DNA of 5,858 bases from Parafilimonas sp. (GCA_023251275.1 JAHEZC010000197.1:1-5858), one strand, 5' to 3'; shown: positions 1-5,830, numbered from the stretch's first letter. Numbers and translations: made by a program. Notes: generated by a model not told the origin, from the letters alone.

Positions 1-100
1 AACCGGCTGAAGTACTGCCTGGCTTTTTAAGAGATGAATTTTGTGCGTGTAACGTAGTAAATACAAAAAAAAGGAGGAGCGCTGAAATAATTCTGTTCAT
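1..100 (-). CDS. 5' end of a secreted or surface protein of unknown function (partial, cut by window start)
   Basis: Reading the reverse strand from the ATG at 100-98 gives 33 codons without a stop up to the window edge. The N-terminus begins MNRIISALLLFFVFTTLHAQ: a short basic start (Asn-Arg), a hydrophobic core at about residues 4-17, and a Leu-His-Ala/Gln cleavage site after Ala19. This is a typical Sec signal peptide of Bacteroidota, where the mature protein often starts with Gln. The visible mature part (Asn-Ser-Ser-Leu-Lys-Lys-Pro-Gly-Ser and on) is polar and matches no family I recognise. An in-frame TGA lies about ten codons upstream and no other ATG occurs between, so this start is well defined. 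Upstream is a purine stretch (GGAAAAAATA) but no proper Shine-Dalgarno. The gene is divergent to rlmD and shares the 101-274 intergenic region. The product is exported to the periplasm or surface; nothing more can be said from 33 residues. Confidence 0.65.
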   Translation of the reverse strand, partial: MNRIISALLLFFVFTTLHAQNSSLKKPGSTSAG

Positions 101-131
101 TATTTTTTCCGGTTGAGGGCGTAAATTTATT

Positions 132-139
132 CAAATTGA
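132..139 (-). promoter_or_regulatory. Weak candidate -7 element for the divergent secreted-protein gene
   Basis: On the minus strand these bases read TCAATTTG, matching five of the six fixed positions of the Bacteroidota -7 consensus TAnnTTTG. Transcription would begin near position 125 and leave a leader of roughly 25 bases before the ATG at 100. No TTTG at the expected -33 spacing is visible, so this is only the best candidate in the region. Confidence 0.15.
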
Positions 140-178
140 GTATTGTTGCTGTTAAAATCTGTGTAAAAAGAAATCAGG

Positions 179-201
179 TTGCAGCCGGAATAATGCTGCA
201 A
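179..201. repeat. Perfect 7-bp inverted repeat in the divergent intergenic region
   Basis: TTGCAGC at 179-185 is the exact reverse complement of GCTGCAA at 195-201, separated by a nine-base spacer. It lies about 80 bases upstream of each divergent gene. It could be an operator for a dimeric regulator or a small RNA hairpin. It is not followed by a clean T-run on either strand, so it is not a convincing terminator. The repeat is a direct sequence observation; any function is inference. Confidence 0.45.
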
Positions 202-262
202 TCATATTTTCCCGGTTGAAATATTCTGTCATTTTATCCAATGCAGACATCATTATCAGGTT

Positions 263-270
263 TACATTTG
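263..270 (+). promoter_or_regulatory. Candidate Bacteroidota -7 promoter element ahead of rlmD
   Basis: TACATTTG matches all fixed positions of TAnnTTTG, the -7 element used by the Bacteroidota primary sigma factor. Only four bases separate it from the GTG start codon at 275, so the predicted transcription start (a few bases after the element) falls at or beside the start codon, implying a leaderless or nearly leaderless mRNA. No TTTG or TTG is present at the usual -33 distance (around 240), which lowers confidence. Confidence 0.35.
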
Positions 271-274
271 CTCC

Positions 275-1717
275 GTGAAAAAGAAACCGGTTATTCTGGA
301 AAACATTACTGTGGAAGATTATGCTGCAGAAGGAAAATCACTCGCACATGCAAATGGCAAGGTTATTTTCATTGAAAATACAATTCCCGGCGACATAGTA
401 GATGTGCAACTGTATAAAAATAAAAAAGACTGGGCAGAGGGATGGCCGTTGAATTTCAAAAGCTATTCTTCAGAACGTGTGCTGCCATTTTGTGCACATT
501 TCGGTGTATGCGGAGGATGCCAGTGGCAAATGCTGCCTTATGAAAAACAATTGTATTACAAACAAAAACAGGTTGGGGATAATTTGAAATACATCGGCAA
601 AATGCCTTTACCGCCATTAATGCCCATCATTGGTTGTGATAATTCAAAATATTACCGCAACAAAATTGAATATACTTTCTCGGTTAAAAAATTTGTTCCT
701 GAAGATGAATTCAGAATTTTAAGAGAGCAGGGTGTTTCTTACGAGGAAATTGGCAATGAGTCCGTTGCAGGGTTTCATGCCAAAGGAGTTTTTGATAAAG
801 TGGTGGACATTGATATCTGCCATTTACAGGCTGAGCCCAGCAATGAAATAAGGAAGGCTGTGGCAGCATTCGCCTGCGAAAATCATTTTTCATTTTATGA
901 TATGAAAGAGCATTTCGGCTGGCTAAGGAATATGACAGTGCGAATGACAACAACAGGTGAGCTGATGCTCAATATTGTGTTTGGATATGAACATGAAAAA
1001 TCCCGGAAACAATTACTGGATTTTATATTGAATAAATTTCCGATGATTACTACTTTACTGTATGTGATTAATCCAAAACCGAATGACAGTATTTTTGACC
1101 TGGCGCCACAGGTGTATTTTGGCAAAGGGCATATTACAGAAAAGCTGTCCACTGGATCCGGCGAAGAAGATTTTGAGTTTCGGATAAGCCCCAAATCATT
1201 TTTTCAAACGAATACAAAGCAGGCGGAGAAGCTGTATCAGGTGGTCAGAAATTTTGCTGAACTGGACGGAACAAAGGTTGTATATGATTTGTATTGCGGT
1301 ACAGGCAGTATCGGTATCTTCGTAAGCAGGGGTGCAAAAAAAATAATCGGGATAGATGTGATAAAAGAAGCAATTGATGATGCGAAAGAAAATGCGATGC
1401 TGAACAATATCAGCCATGCTTCATTCTTTGCCGGCGATGTGACAGGCATTTGTACCGATGAGTTCTTCGCCATGAATGGGAAACCGGATGTCGTTATTAC
1501 AGATCCGCCACGAGCGGGCATGCATCAAAAACTCGTGTTAAAACTTATGGAAATAGCAGCGCCTGTGATTGTGTATGTAAGTTGCAACCCTGCAACACAG
1601 GCAAGAGATTTATCTTTACTCAGTGAAAAATATACCGTGGAAAAGATTCAGCCATTGGACATGTTTCCGCATACCCATCATATTGAAAACATAGCACAGT
1701 TGAAATTAAAAGTATAA
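275..1717 (+). CDS. rlmD: 23S rRNA (uracil-5-)-methyltransferase RlmD (TrmA/RumA family)
   Basis: An S-adenosylmethionine-dependent enzyme that makes 5-methyluridine in RNA, in E. coli at U1939 of 23S rRNA; it acts in the cytoplasm. The 480 residues carry the full family layout. An N-terminal TRAM-like RNA-binding domain spans about 1-60. Four cysteines in the pattern for a 4Fe-4S cluster are C73, C79, C82 and, further on, C182. The SAM-binding motif YDLYCGTGSIGI is at 337-348 and ITDPPRAGMH at about 408-417. The catalytic nucleophile is C437 in YVSCNPATQARD, and the probable general base is E471 in HHIENIAQL. The GTG start is the first usable codon after an upstream in-frame TAA (191-193), and the resulting N-terminus (ending in the VEDYAAEGKSLA segment) fits the family. 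No Shine-Dalgarno is present. Length is normal for Bacteroidota homologues. The exact target (U1939, U747 or another uridine) cannot be settled from sequence. It heads the probable operon, with a 6-bp gap to the next gene. Confidence 0.95.
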   Translation: MKKKPVILENITVEDYAAEGKSLAHANGKVIFIENTIPGDIVDVQLYKNKKDWAEGWPLNFKSYSSERVLPFCAHFGVCGGCQWQMLPYEKQLYYKQKQVGDNLKYIGKMPLPPLMPIIGCDNSKYYRNKIEYTFSVKKFVPEDEFRILREQGVSYEEIGNESVAGFHAKGVFDKVVDIDICHLQAEPSNEIRKAVAAFACENHFSFYDMKEHFGWLRNMTVRMTTTGELMLNIVFGYEHEKSRKQLLDFILNKFPMITTLLYVINPKPNDSIFDLAPQVYFGKGHITEKLSTGSGEEDFEFRISPKSFFQTNTKQAEKLYQVVRNFAELDGTKVVYDLYCGTGSIGIFVSRGAKKIIGIDVIKEAIDDAKENAMLNNISHASFFAGDVTGICTDEFFAMNGKPDVVITDPPRAGMHQKLVLKLMEIAAPVIVYVSCNPATQARDLSLLSEKYTVEKIQPLDMFPHTHHIENIAQLKLKV

Positions 1718-1723
1718 TTTTTT

Positions 1724-2425
1724 ATGACAGAATTCAGACCGGGCAGATTCCAGATATTACCTGTAATAGTTAAGAACCTGATTATTATTAATGTGCTGAT
1801 ATTTCTGGCACAGATATCCATCGGGCAAAACAGTGCAATTATTGAAAACACTTTTGCTTTGCATACATGGCAAAGCCCGTTGTTTAAACCCTGGCAATTG
1901 GTTACGCACATGTTTTTACACGGCAGTTGGGACCATATTTTTTTCAACATGTTTGCACTCTGGATGTTTGGTTCCATTCTTGAAAACCTTTGGGGGCCCA
2001 AAAGATTCCTCACCTTTTATCTTATCTGCGGATTGGGTGCGGCATTGTGTCACATGATTGCGCTTTATTATGAAAACAAGCAGTTGTTTGATTCATTTAA
2101 TGCTATGAGTATAGGTCAGCAGGAATATTACCGGGATGCTTTTAACCAAAAAATTAATGAAGCGACCCTGGGCGCCTCCGGCGCAGTATTCGGTTGCCTG
2201 GCTGCTTTTGGGTATTTATTCCCCAATACTTATATCTATTTGTACTTTTTTATCCCGATCAAAGCAAAGTGGTTGGTAATATTATATGCGGGGTATGAGC
2301 TGTATGCGACTATTCAAAGCAGCGCAGGTGATAATGTAGCCCATGTGGCACATCTCGGCGGCGCTTTGGTTGGATTTTTACTTGTGTATTTCTGGAACAA
2401 AACCAACCGCCGGACGTTTTATTAA
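1724..2425 (+). CDS. Rhomboid family intramembrane serine protease (copy 1)
   Basis: A 233-residue polytopic inner-membrane protease predicted to cut transmembrane segments of other membrane proteins by a Ser-His dyad. The sequence shows the six-helix bacterial core. TM1 is at about 15-33. The L1 loop and TM2 carry H66, H71 and N75 in HGSWDHIFFN, aligning with H145, H150 and N154 of E. coli GlpG. TM3 is at about 95-115. TM4 carries the catalytic S152 in GASGAVFG, TM5 lies at about 180-197, and TM6 carries H210 in HVAHLGGALVG. A polar loop of about 30 residues (about 117-148) separates TM3 and TM4, as I recall from other Bacteroidota rhomboids. There is almost nothing after TM6, so it is a minimal rhomboid without a soluble domain. 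The ATG lies 6 bp after the rlmD stop in a T-rich stretch with no Shine-Dalgarno, so translation is probably coupled to rlmD. Substrates are unknown. All catalytic residues are present, so it should be active. Confidence 0.93.
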   Translation: MTEFRPGRFQILPVIVKNLIIINVLIFLAQISIGQNSAIIENTFALHTWQSPLFKPWQLVTHMFLHGSWDHIFFNMFALWMFGSILENLWGPKRFLTFYLICGLGAALCHMIALYYENKQLFDSFNAMSIGQQEYYRDAFNQKINEATLGASGAVFGCLAAFGYLFPNTYIYLYFFIPIKAKWLVILYAGYELYATIQSSAGDNVAHVAHLGGALVGFLLVYFWNKTNRRTFY

Positions 2426-2465
2426 ATTGTAACGCATTATTAATAATTTAGGTTGCATCTTTAAC

Positions 2466-2470
2466 AGGAA
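2466..2470 (+). promoter_or_regulatory. Shine-Dalgarno-like site for rhomboid copy 2
   Basis: AGGAA ends seven bases before the ATG at 2478, the correct spacing for a ribosome binding site. It stands out because the other genes here have no comparable purine motif. It supports the ATG at 2478 as the start and suggests this gene can be translated independently of the one upstream. Confidence 0.35.
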
Positions 2471-2477
2471 TTAAGTT

Positions 2478-3413
2478 ATGGCAGTGGCAAGACAAAACAG
2501 GCGTAACCGTTTAAGGCTGGGACAAGATAACAACGCACTCACCTGGCTCATTGTTATCAACGCTGTGGTTTTTGTTTTAATTAATTTTATCAAAGTAATT
2601 TATCAGCTTTCTTATGACGATAATAAAATCGCACTTGCTTTTTTTGACAAACAGGTTTTAGACTGGTTTACACTCACGGCAGACACTGCAAAGCTTGCAT
2701 CAAGGCCCTGGACTATTTTACTGTATATGGTTACGCATGAAAGCCTGTGGCACCTGATCAGCAACCTGTTGTGGTTATGGGCTTTTGGCTATATACTGCA
2801 GGATCTTACCGGCAACAGCAAACTGATACCGGTTTATATATATGGAGGTCTCACAGGAGCTTTATTCTTTCTGCTTACCAATATTCTTTTTCCCCAATTA
2901 AATGCTCCCGGCGAAGTGATAATTCCGCTTTCCGGAGCGAGTGCATCAGTTATGGCTGTGGCTATTGCTACAACTGCCTTATCGCCGGATTACAGAATTT
3001 TTCCCATGATCAACGGAGGTATTCCTTTGTGGGTGCTTACGCTTGTCTTTGTGGCGATAGATTTTGCAACTATCGGCAGTTCTTCCGAAGGATATGCTGC
3101 TGCCCATTTAGGCGCTGCTGCAATAGGCTTTTTATTTATAAAACAATTGAGGCGCGGCTACGATTGGAGTGAATGGATGATCAATCTTGTCAACCGGGTG
3201 AATAACTTTTTTAGTCCAGGACAGAAAAATGAAAAGCTTTCTGCAAAGCAGCAGTATTATTATAAAGCAACAAGGAAACCATTTGAAAAAACACCCCATG
3301 TAACGCAACAGAAGCTTGACGAAATACTTGATAAAATCAACCAGAAAGGGTATCATTTATTAACCGATGAAGAAAGGGAATTTTTGAAGAAAGCCAGCCA
3401 GGAAGATTTCTGA
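2478..3413 (+). CDS. Rhomboid family intramembrane serine protease with cytosolic C-terminal tail (copy 2)
   Basis: A 311-residue second rhomboid, 52 bp downstream of copy 1 and clearly diverged from it. A basic N-terminus (about 1-20) precedes TM1 (about 21-43). H87, H92 and N96 in THESLWHLISN align with the GlpG H145/H150/N154 set. The catalytic serine is S155 in LSGASASVMA, where the usual GxSG reads GASA. The dyad histidine is H210 in AAAHLGAAAIG. The membrane core ends near residue 223 and is followed by about 87 soluble residues. These are rich in Lys, Gln and Tyr, and their last part (about 274-310, with LDEILDKINQKGYHLLTDEE) resembles the C-terminal domain I know as DUF6576, found on Bacteroidota rhomboids. 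By the positive-inside pattern after TM6 (KQLRRG) the tail is probably cytosolic. Family membership is certain; activity is likely but the GASA variant leaves some doubt. It may work with copy 1. Confidence 0.92.
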   Translation: MAVARQNRRNRLRLGQDNNALTWLIVINAVVFVLINFIKVIYQLSYDDNKIALAFFDKQVLDWFTLTADTAKLASRPWTILLYMVTHESLWHLISNLLWLWAFGYILQDLTGNSKLIPVYIYGGLTGALFFLLTNILFPQLNAPGEVIIPLSGASASVMAVAIATTALSPDYRIFPMINGGIPLWVLTLVFVAIDFATIGSSSEGYAAAHLGAAAIGFLFIKQLRRGYDWSEWMINLVNRVNNFFSPGQKNEKLSAKQQYYYKATRKPFEKTPHVTQQKLDEILDKINQKGYHLLTDEEREFLKKASQEDF

Positions 3414-3428
3414 TATCCAACGCATACA

Positions 3429-4535
3429 ATGAAAAAAATCGTAAAAATTTGCTGGATAATATTATGTCTCCTGCTTACTGTTATTTTTATCCTGTCTTCC
3501 CTTAGTTCTTTTATCGCACCATCGTTTTTTTCTTTTATTACACTTTTGGCTTATGGTTTTCCTTTTATACTTGGCGCAATGGTATTGTTGTGTACAATAA
3601 ATTTTTTCATAAGGAAAAGCCTTGCAATATTCATGTTGTGTATGCTGCCTTTCGGATGGCGAAATACTGTGCGCACTTTTGCCATAAGAACTGAAAAAAC
3701 CTGGCAAAATCATAAAGACTCCAACACACTTCGTATAATAACCTGGAACATGGAGTATTTCTATGATTTAAAACCTAAAGCTCTTATAAGAGAGGGTATG
3801 CTGAAGACTATAGAAGAATTCAGGCCGGATATTATCTGCATCCAGGAATATTTGAATATTGAAAACCATCCGAGGCTTGTTTCCCCTAAGAAAGAATTGG
3901 ATTCGCTGGGTTATAAATTCAATTTCTGTTCCAACGATTTAATTAATAAAAAAAGAAACAGGCTGAGGGAAGAAGGTGTTGCCATTTTTTCAAAGATGCC
4001 TTTTACAGATTCTTTTCGAATTGGGTTAACTAAAGCCCCAAAAAGTGAGACCTTGATTTATACTGACATATTGTTTAAGAATAAGCCTTTGCGAATATTT
4101 ACTGCTCATCTTTCATCGTTTGCGCTTTACACAGATACAGCCTGGTCAACAGATGGAGGAGACAACATATATGTGCAGACCTATGACAGGAAGCATGCTA
4201 TTCAGTACAAATTAAGAGAAACTGAAATCCTGCATCAAAAAGAAGTGTCAATAATCCGCAAAAGCATTGCTGCAAGCCCTCACCCTGTTATTTATTGCGG
4301 TGATTTGAATACAACTCCTGCATCGTACAATTACAGTATCTTGAGAGATGACCTGCAGGATGCATTTCTCGAAAAAGGTTCAGGTATCGGCGCTACTTTT
4401 TATAAAATACTCCCTACTCTGAGAATTGACGTATGCTTTGTTGATAACCTTTTGCAGGTGCAGCAATGTAAAGCAGAGGAAAGAAAATTGTCCGATCATT
4501 ATCCTGTTATTACCGATGTCAAATGGAAACAGTAA
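3429..4535 (+). CDS. Membrane-anchored endonuclease/exonuclease/phosphatase (EEP) family protein (copy 1, diverged)
   Basis: A 368-residue protein with an N-terminal membrane region and a DNase I-like EEP domain (about 100-368). Hydrophobic segments are at about 6-28 and 35-60, with a shorter one at about 64-77; a basic patch (IRK) after the second suggests that loop is cytosolic, which would place the catalytic domain outside the cytoplasm if the third segment spans the membrane. EEP residues are all present: N107 (TWNMEY), E140 (CIQE), H227 (TAHLSS), D292 and N294 (GDLNTTP), D334 (RIDVCFVD), D356 and H357 (SDHYPV). These build a Mg-dependent phosphodiester- or phosphomonoester-cleaving site. 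The substrate (nucleic acid, phospholipid, inositol phosphate or other) cannot be told from the motifs. E. coli YafD is a distant relative by domain. It lies 15 bp after rhomboid 2, without a Shine-Dalgarno. The His-to-Asp loop (about 228-291) and GDLNTTP differ from the more usual GDFNDxP of its neighbour, so this is the more diverged paralogue. Confidence 0.9.
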   Translation: MKKIVKICWIILCLLLTVIFILSSLSSFIAPSFFSFITLLAYGFPFILGAMVLLCTINFFIRKSLAIFMLCMLPFGWRNTVRTFAIRTEKTWQNHKDSNTLRIITWNMEYFYDLKPKALIREGMLKTIEEFRPDIICIQEYLNIENHPRLVSPKKELDSLGYKFNFCSNDLINKKRNRLREEGVAIFSKMPFTDSFRIGLTKAPKSETLIYTDILFKNKPLRIFTAHLSSFALYTDTAWSTDGGDNIYVQTYDRKHAIQYKLRETEILHQKEVSIIRKSIAASPHPVIYCGDLNTTPASYNYSILRDDLQDAFLEKGSGIGATFYKILPTLRIDVCFVDNLLQVQQCKAEERKLSDHYPVITDVKWKQ

Positions 4536-4565
4536 TTATAACTGCCAATTAGTTAATTTTACTGT

Positions 4566-5687
4566 ATGGCGCGAGGTTTTATAAGAAGGTTTTTCAAAGT
4601 TTTTTTTATTACGCTTAACATCTTTATCAGCATTCTTTTTTTACTGGCTGCCCTTTCTCCATTTCTAAATCCTGCACAGTGGTGGTTTATCGGTTTTTTG
4701 GGGCTTTGTGTGCCTTACCTGATTGTGCTGCTTATTTTTTCCATGATTTTTTGGCTCATAGTAAAGCCCGTACTTGTTTTGATACCCATACTTACTTTGC
4801 CGGCAGGATGGAAACAACTGAAGGTGGTTTTTGCATGGCATCCGATGGCAGGGTTTATTTCAGCCAAAACAGATTCCACAATCCGGATTGTTGACTGGAA
4901 TGTGAGCAGTATGTATGGGTTAAGCAAAAATCCTGATATTAAAAAACACAACCGTACGGAGATTGCAGCGAGCATTCTGAAACTGCAGCCGGACATTGTA
5001 TGCCTCCAGGAATTTAATCATTCATATACACAGGGGCAGCATGCTGATAATATCGGTTTGTTCAGCGGGCAATACCCCTACTATTTTTTTTCAAAGGATT
5101 ATCAGAAAGGCAACGGATTCTATGCTTCGGGAAGCATTATTTTTTCAAAGTTTCCCGTGATAGATTCCGGAAAAATAAAGTACCCGGGGAAATACGGGGA
5201 AAGCCTTATTTATATTGATGTGCTGAAAGAAAAAGATACGATCAGAATTTATACCACTCATTTGCAGTCTTATGAATTTCGCGGTAATGACTATGCAGAC
5301 CTTGAAAAAATAAAAGAACAGGATGAGGAAGCATTGACAGCCTCAAAAAATATTTTCAGAAAGATGAAACTCGCTTTTACCAGGAGAGGTGTGCAGGCTG
5401 CAATTGTGAGAAAGGAACTCGATGCCTGTAATATTTCTTCTATAATGTGCGGTGATTTTAACGATGTGCCCAACTCATACACTTATTTTCATATCCGCCA
5501 TGACAGGCAGGATGCATTTCTTGCAAAAGGTTTCGGAATAGGCAGAAGCTATATCTCATTGGCCCCCACCTTGCGCATTGATTATATTTTGCCCGACAAA
5601 AATTTCAACATACTGCAATTCGATATGGTGGACGAAGGCTTAAGCGATCACCTGATGCTGGTAACTGATGTGAGTTTGAAAAAATAA
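4566..5687 (+). CDS. Membrane-anchored endonuclease/exonuclease/phosphatase (EEP) family protein (copy 2)
   Basis: A 373-residue paralogue of the preceding gene, 30 bp downstream. It has the same plan: a basic N-terminus (MARGFIRRFFK), hydrophobic segments at about 11-33, 39-64 and 67-80, then an EEP domain from about 105. Catalytic-site residues are N112 (VDWNVSS), E149 (CLQE), H232 (THLQS), D297 and N299 (GDFNDVP), D339 (RIDYILPD), D361 and H362 (SDHLML). The strongest similarity to copy 1 is in the C-terminal half, where both read QDAFL-x-KG-x-GIG and PTLRID. The loop between H232 and D297 is long (65 residues, as in copy 1) and contains a basic stretch, KMKLAFTRRGVQA (about 266-278), resembling a conserved segment I recall from Bacteroidota EEP proteins. 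Predicted to hydrolyse a phosphate ester at the membrane, probably on the periplasmic side if all three segments span. Substrate unknown. No Shine-Dalgarno is visible. It is the last gene of the probable operon. Confidence 0.9.
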   Translation: MARGFIRRFFKVFFITLNIFISILFLLAALSPFLNPAQWWFIGFLGLCVPYLIVLLIFSMIFWLIVKPVLVLIPILTLPAGWKQLKVVFAWHPMAGFISAKTDSTIRIVDWNVSSMYGLSKNPDIKKHNRTEIAASILKLQPDIVCLQEFNHSYTQGQHADNIGLFSGQYPYYFFSKDYQKGNGFYASGSIIFSKFPVIDSGKIKYPGKYGESLIYIDVLKEKDTIRIYTTHLQSYEFRGNDYADLEKIKEQDEEALTASKNIFRKMKLAFTRRGVQAAIVRKELDACNISSIMCGDFNDVPNSYTYFHIRHDRQDAFLAKGFGIGRSYISLAPTLRIDYILPDKNFNILQFDMVDEGLSDHLMLVTDVSLKK

Positions 5688-5689
5688 AA

Positions 5690-5697
5690 TATCTTCG
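5690..5697 (+). promoter_or_regulatory. Candidate Bacteroidota -7 promoter element upstream of cysS
   Basis: TATCTTCG, followed by CAG, differs at one base from TAnnTTTG, and at one base from the TATCTTTGCA form I associate with this group. It begins three bases after the EEP copy 2 stop codon. Predicted transcription would start near 5702-5704, giving a leader of about 128 bases for cysS that includes the small ORF at 5705. A TTTG lies at 5675-5678, but its spacing (11 bp) is shorter than the usual -33 distance. Confidence 0.35.
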
Positions 5698-5704
5698 CAG
5701 TATC

Positions 5705-5743
5705 ATGAAATTTCAAATTCAATATCGTTGTTGCAGTGACTGA
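5705..5743 (+). CDS. Possible Cys-Cys leader peptide (uORF) upstream of cysS
   Basis: ATG at 5705 opens a 12-codon frame, MKFQIQYRCCSD, closed by TGA at 5741-5743. The two Cys codons (TGT, TGC) are adjacent and lie three and four codons before the stop. Just ahead of the ATG is the candidate promoter at 5690-5697, so the peptide would be first on a transcript leading into cysS. TTGTTG at 5728-5733, which overlaps the Cys codons, is complementary to CAACAA at 5769-5774, so ribosome position could in principle change RNA pairing downstream. No strong GC-rich hairpin with a T-run is visible. A 12-codon ORF may well be chance; this is a hypothesis, not a recognised gene. Confidence 0.25.
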   Translation: MKFQIQYRCCSD

Positions 5744-5800
5744 CAATAAAAAACAGCATTCCACTTTTCAACAAAAATTCTCCATACAATTATTCATCCG

Positions 5801-5808
5801 CAATTTTG
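5801..5808 (+). promoter_or_regulatory. Alternative weak -7 element close to cysS
   Basis: CAATTTTG matches five of the six fixed positions of TAnnTTTG and would place transcription start near 5813, about 18 bases before the cysS ATG. If this is the real promoter, the leader ORF at 5705 is irrelevant. No -33 TTTG or TTG is seen at suitable spacing. Confidence 0.2.
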
Positions 5809-5830
5809 AATCTAAAATACCCGATCATAC

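Noticed and set aside
69..78. Perfect Shine-Dalgarno-like AAGGAGGA on the plus strand
   Set aside because: No ATG, GTG or TTG start follows at usable spacing, and on the minus strand these bases encode the Leu/Phe core of the signal peptide, which explains the composition.
3..116. Open plus-strand frame running in from the window start to TGA at 114-116, which could be the tail of an upstream gene
   Set aside because: Its translation looks random and it overlaps the minus-strand signal peptide frame, which is much more protein-like.
711..1521. Several overlapping minus-strand ORFs of 70-100 codons inside rlmD
   Set aside because: They lie opposite a well-supported gene, show no domain-like sequence and overlap each other in different frames.
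1678..2013. Minus-strand 111-codon ORF across the rlmD/rhomboid junction
   Set aside because: It is antisense to two conserved genes and its Cys/Ile/Asn-rich translation has no recognisable motif.
2436..2447. Perfect 12-bp palindrome ATTATTAATAAT between the two rhomboids
   Set aside because: It consists only of A and T in an AT-rich gap, so it has low information; it would form no stable terminator. TAATTTAG beside it (2444-2451) matches the -7 consensus imperfectly and has no -33 partner.
2747..3172. Plus-strand 141-codon ORF inside rhomboid copy 2
   Set aside because: It is a frame-shifted reading of the rhomboid gene, with Cys/Tyr/Arg-rich composition and no motif.
5728..5748. Possible terminator hairpin TTGT/ACAA with inner CAG/CTG after the EEP operon
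   Set aside because: The stem is short with a two-base bulge and a three-base loop, and it is followed by an A-run rather than a T-run, so it is not a credible intrinsic terminator for the plus strand.
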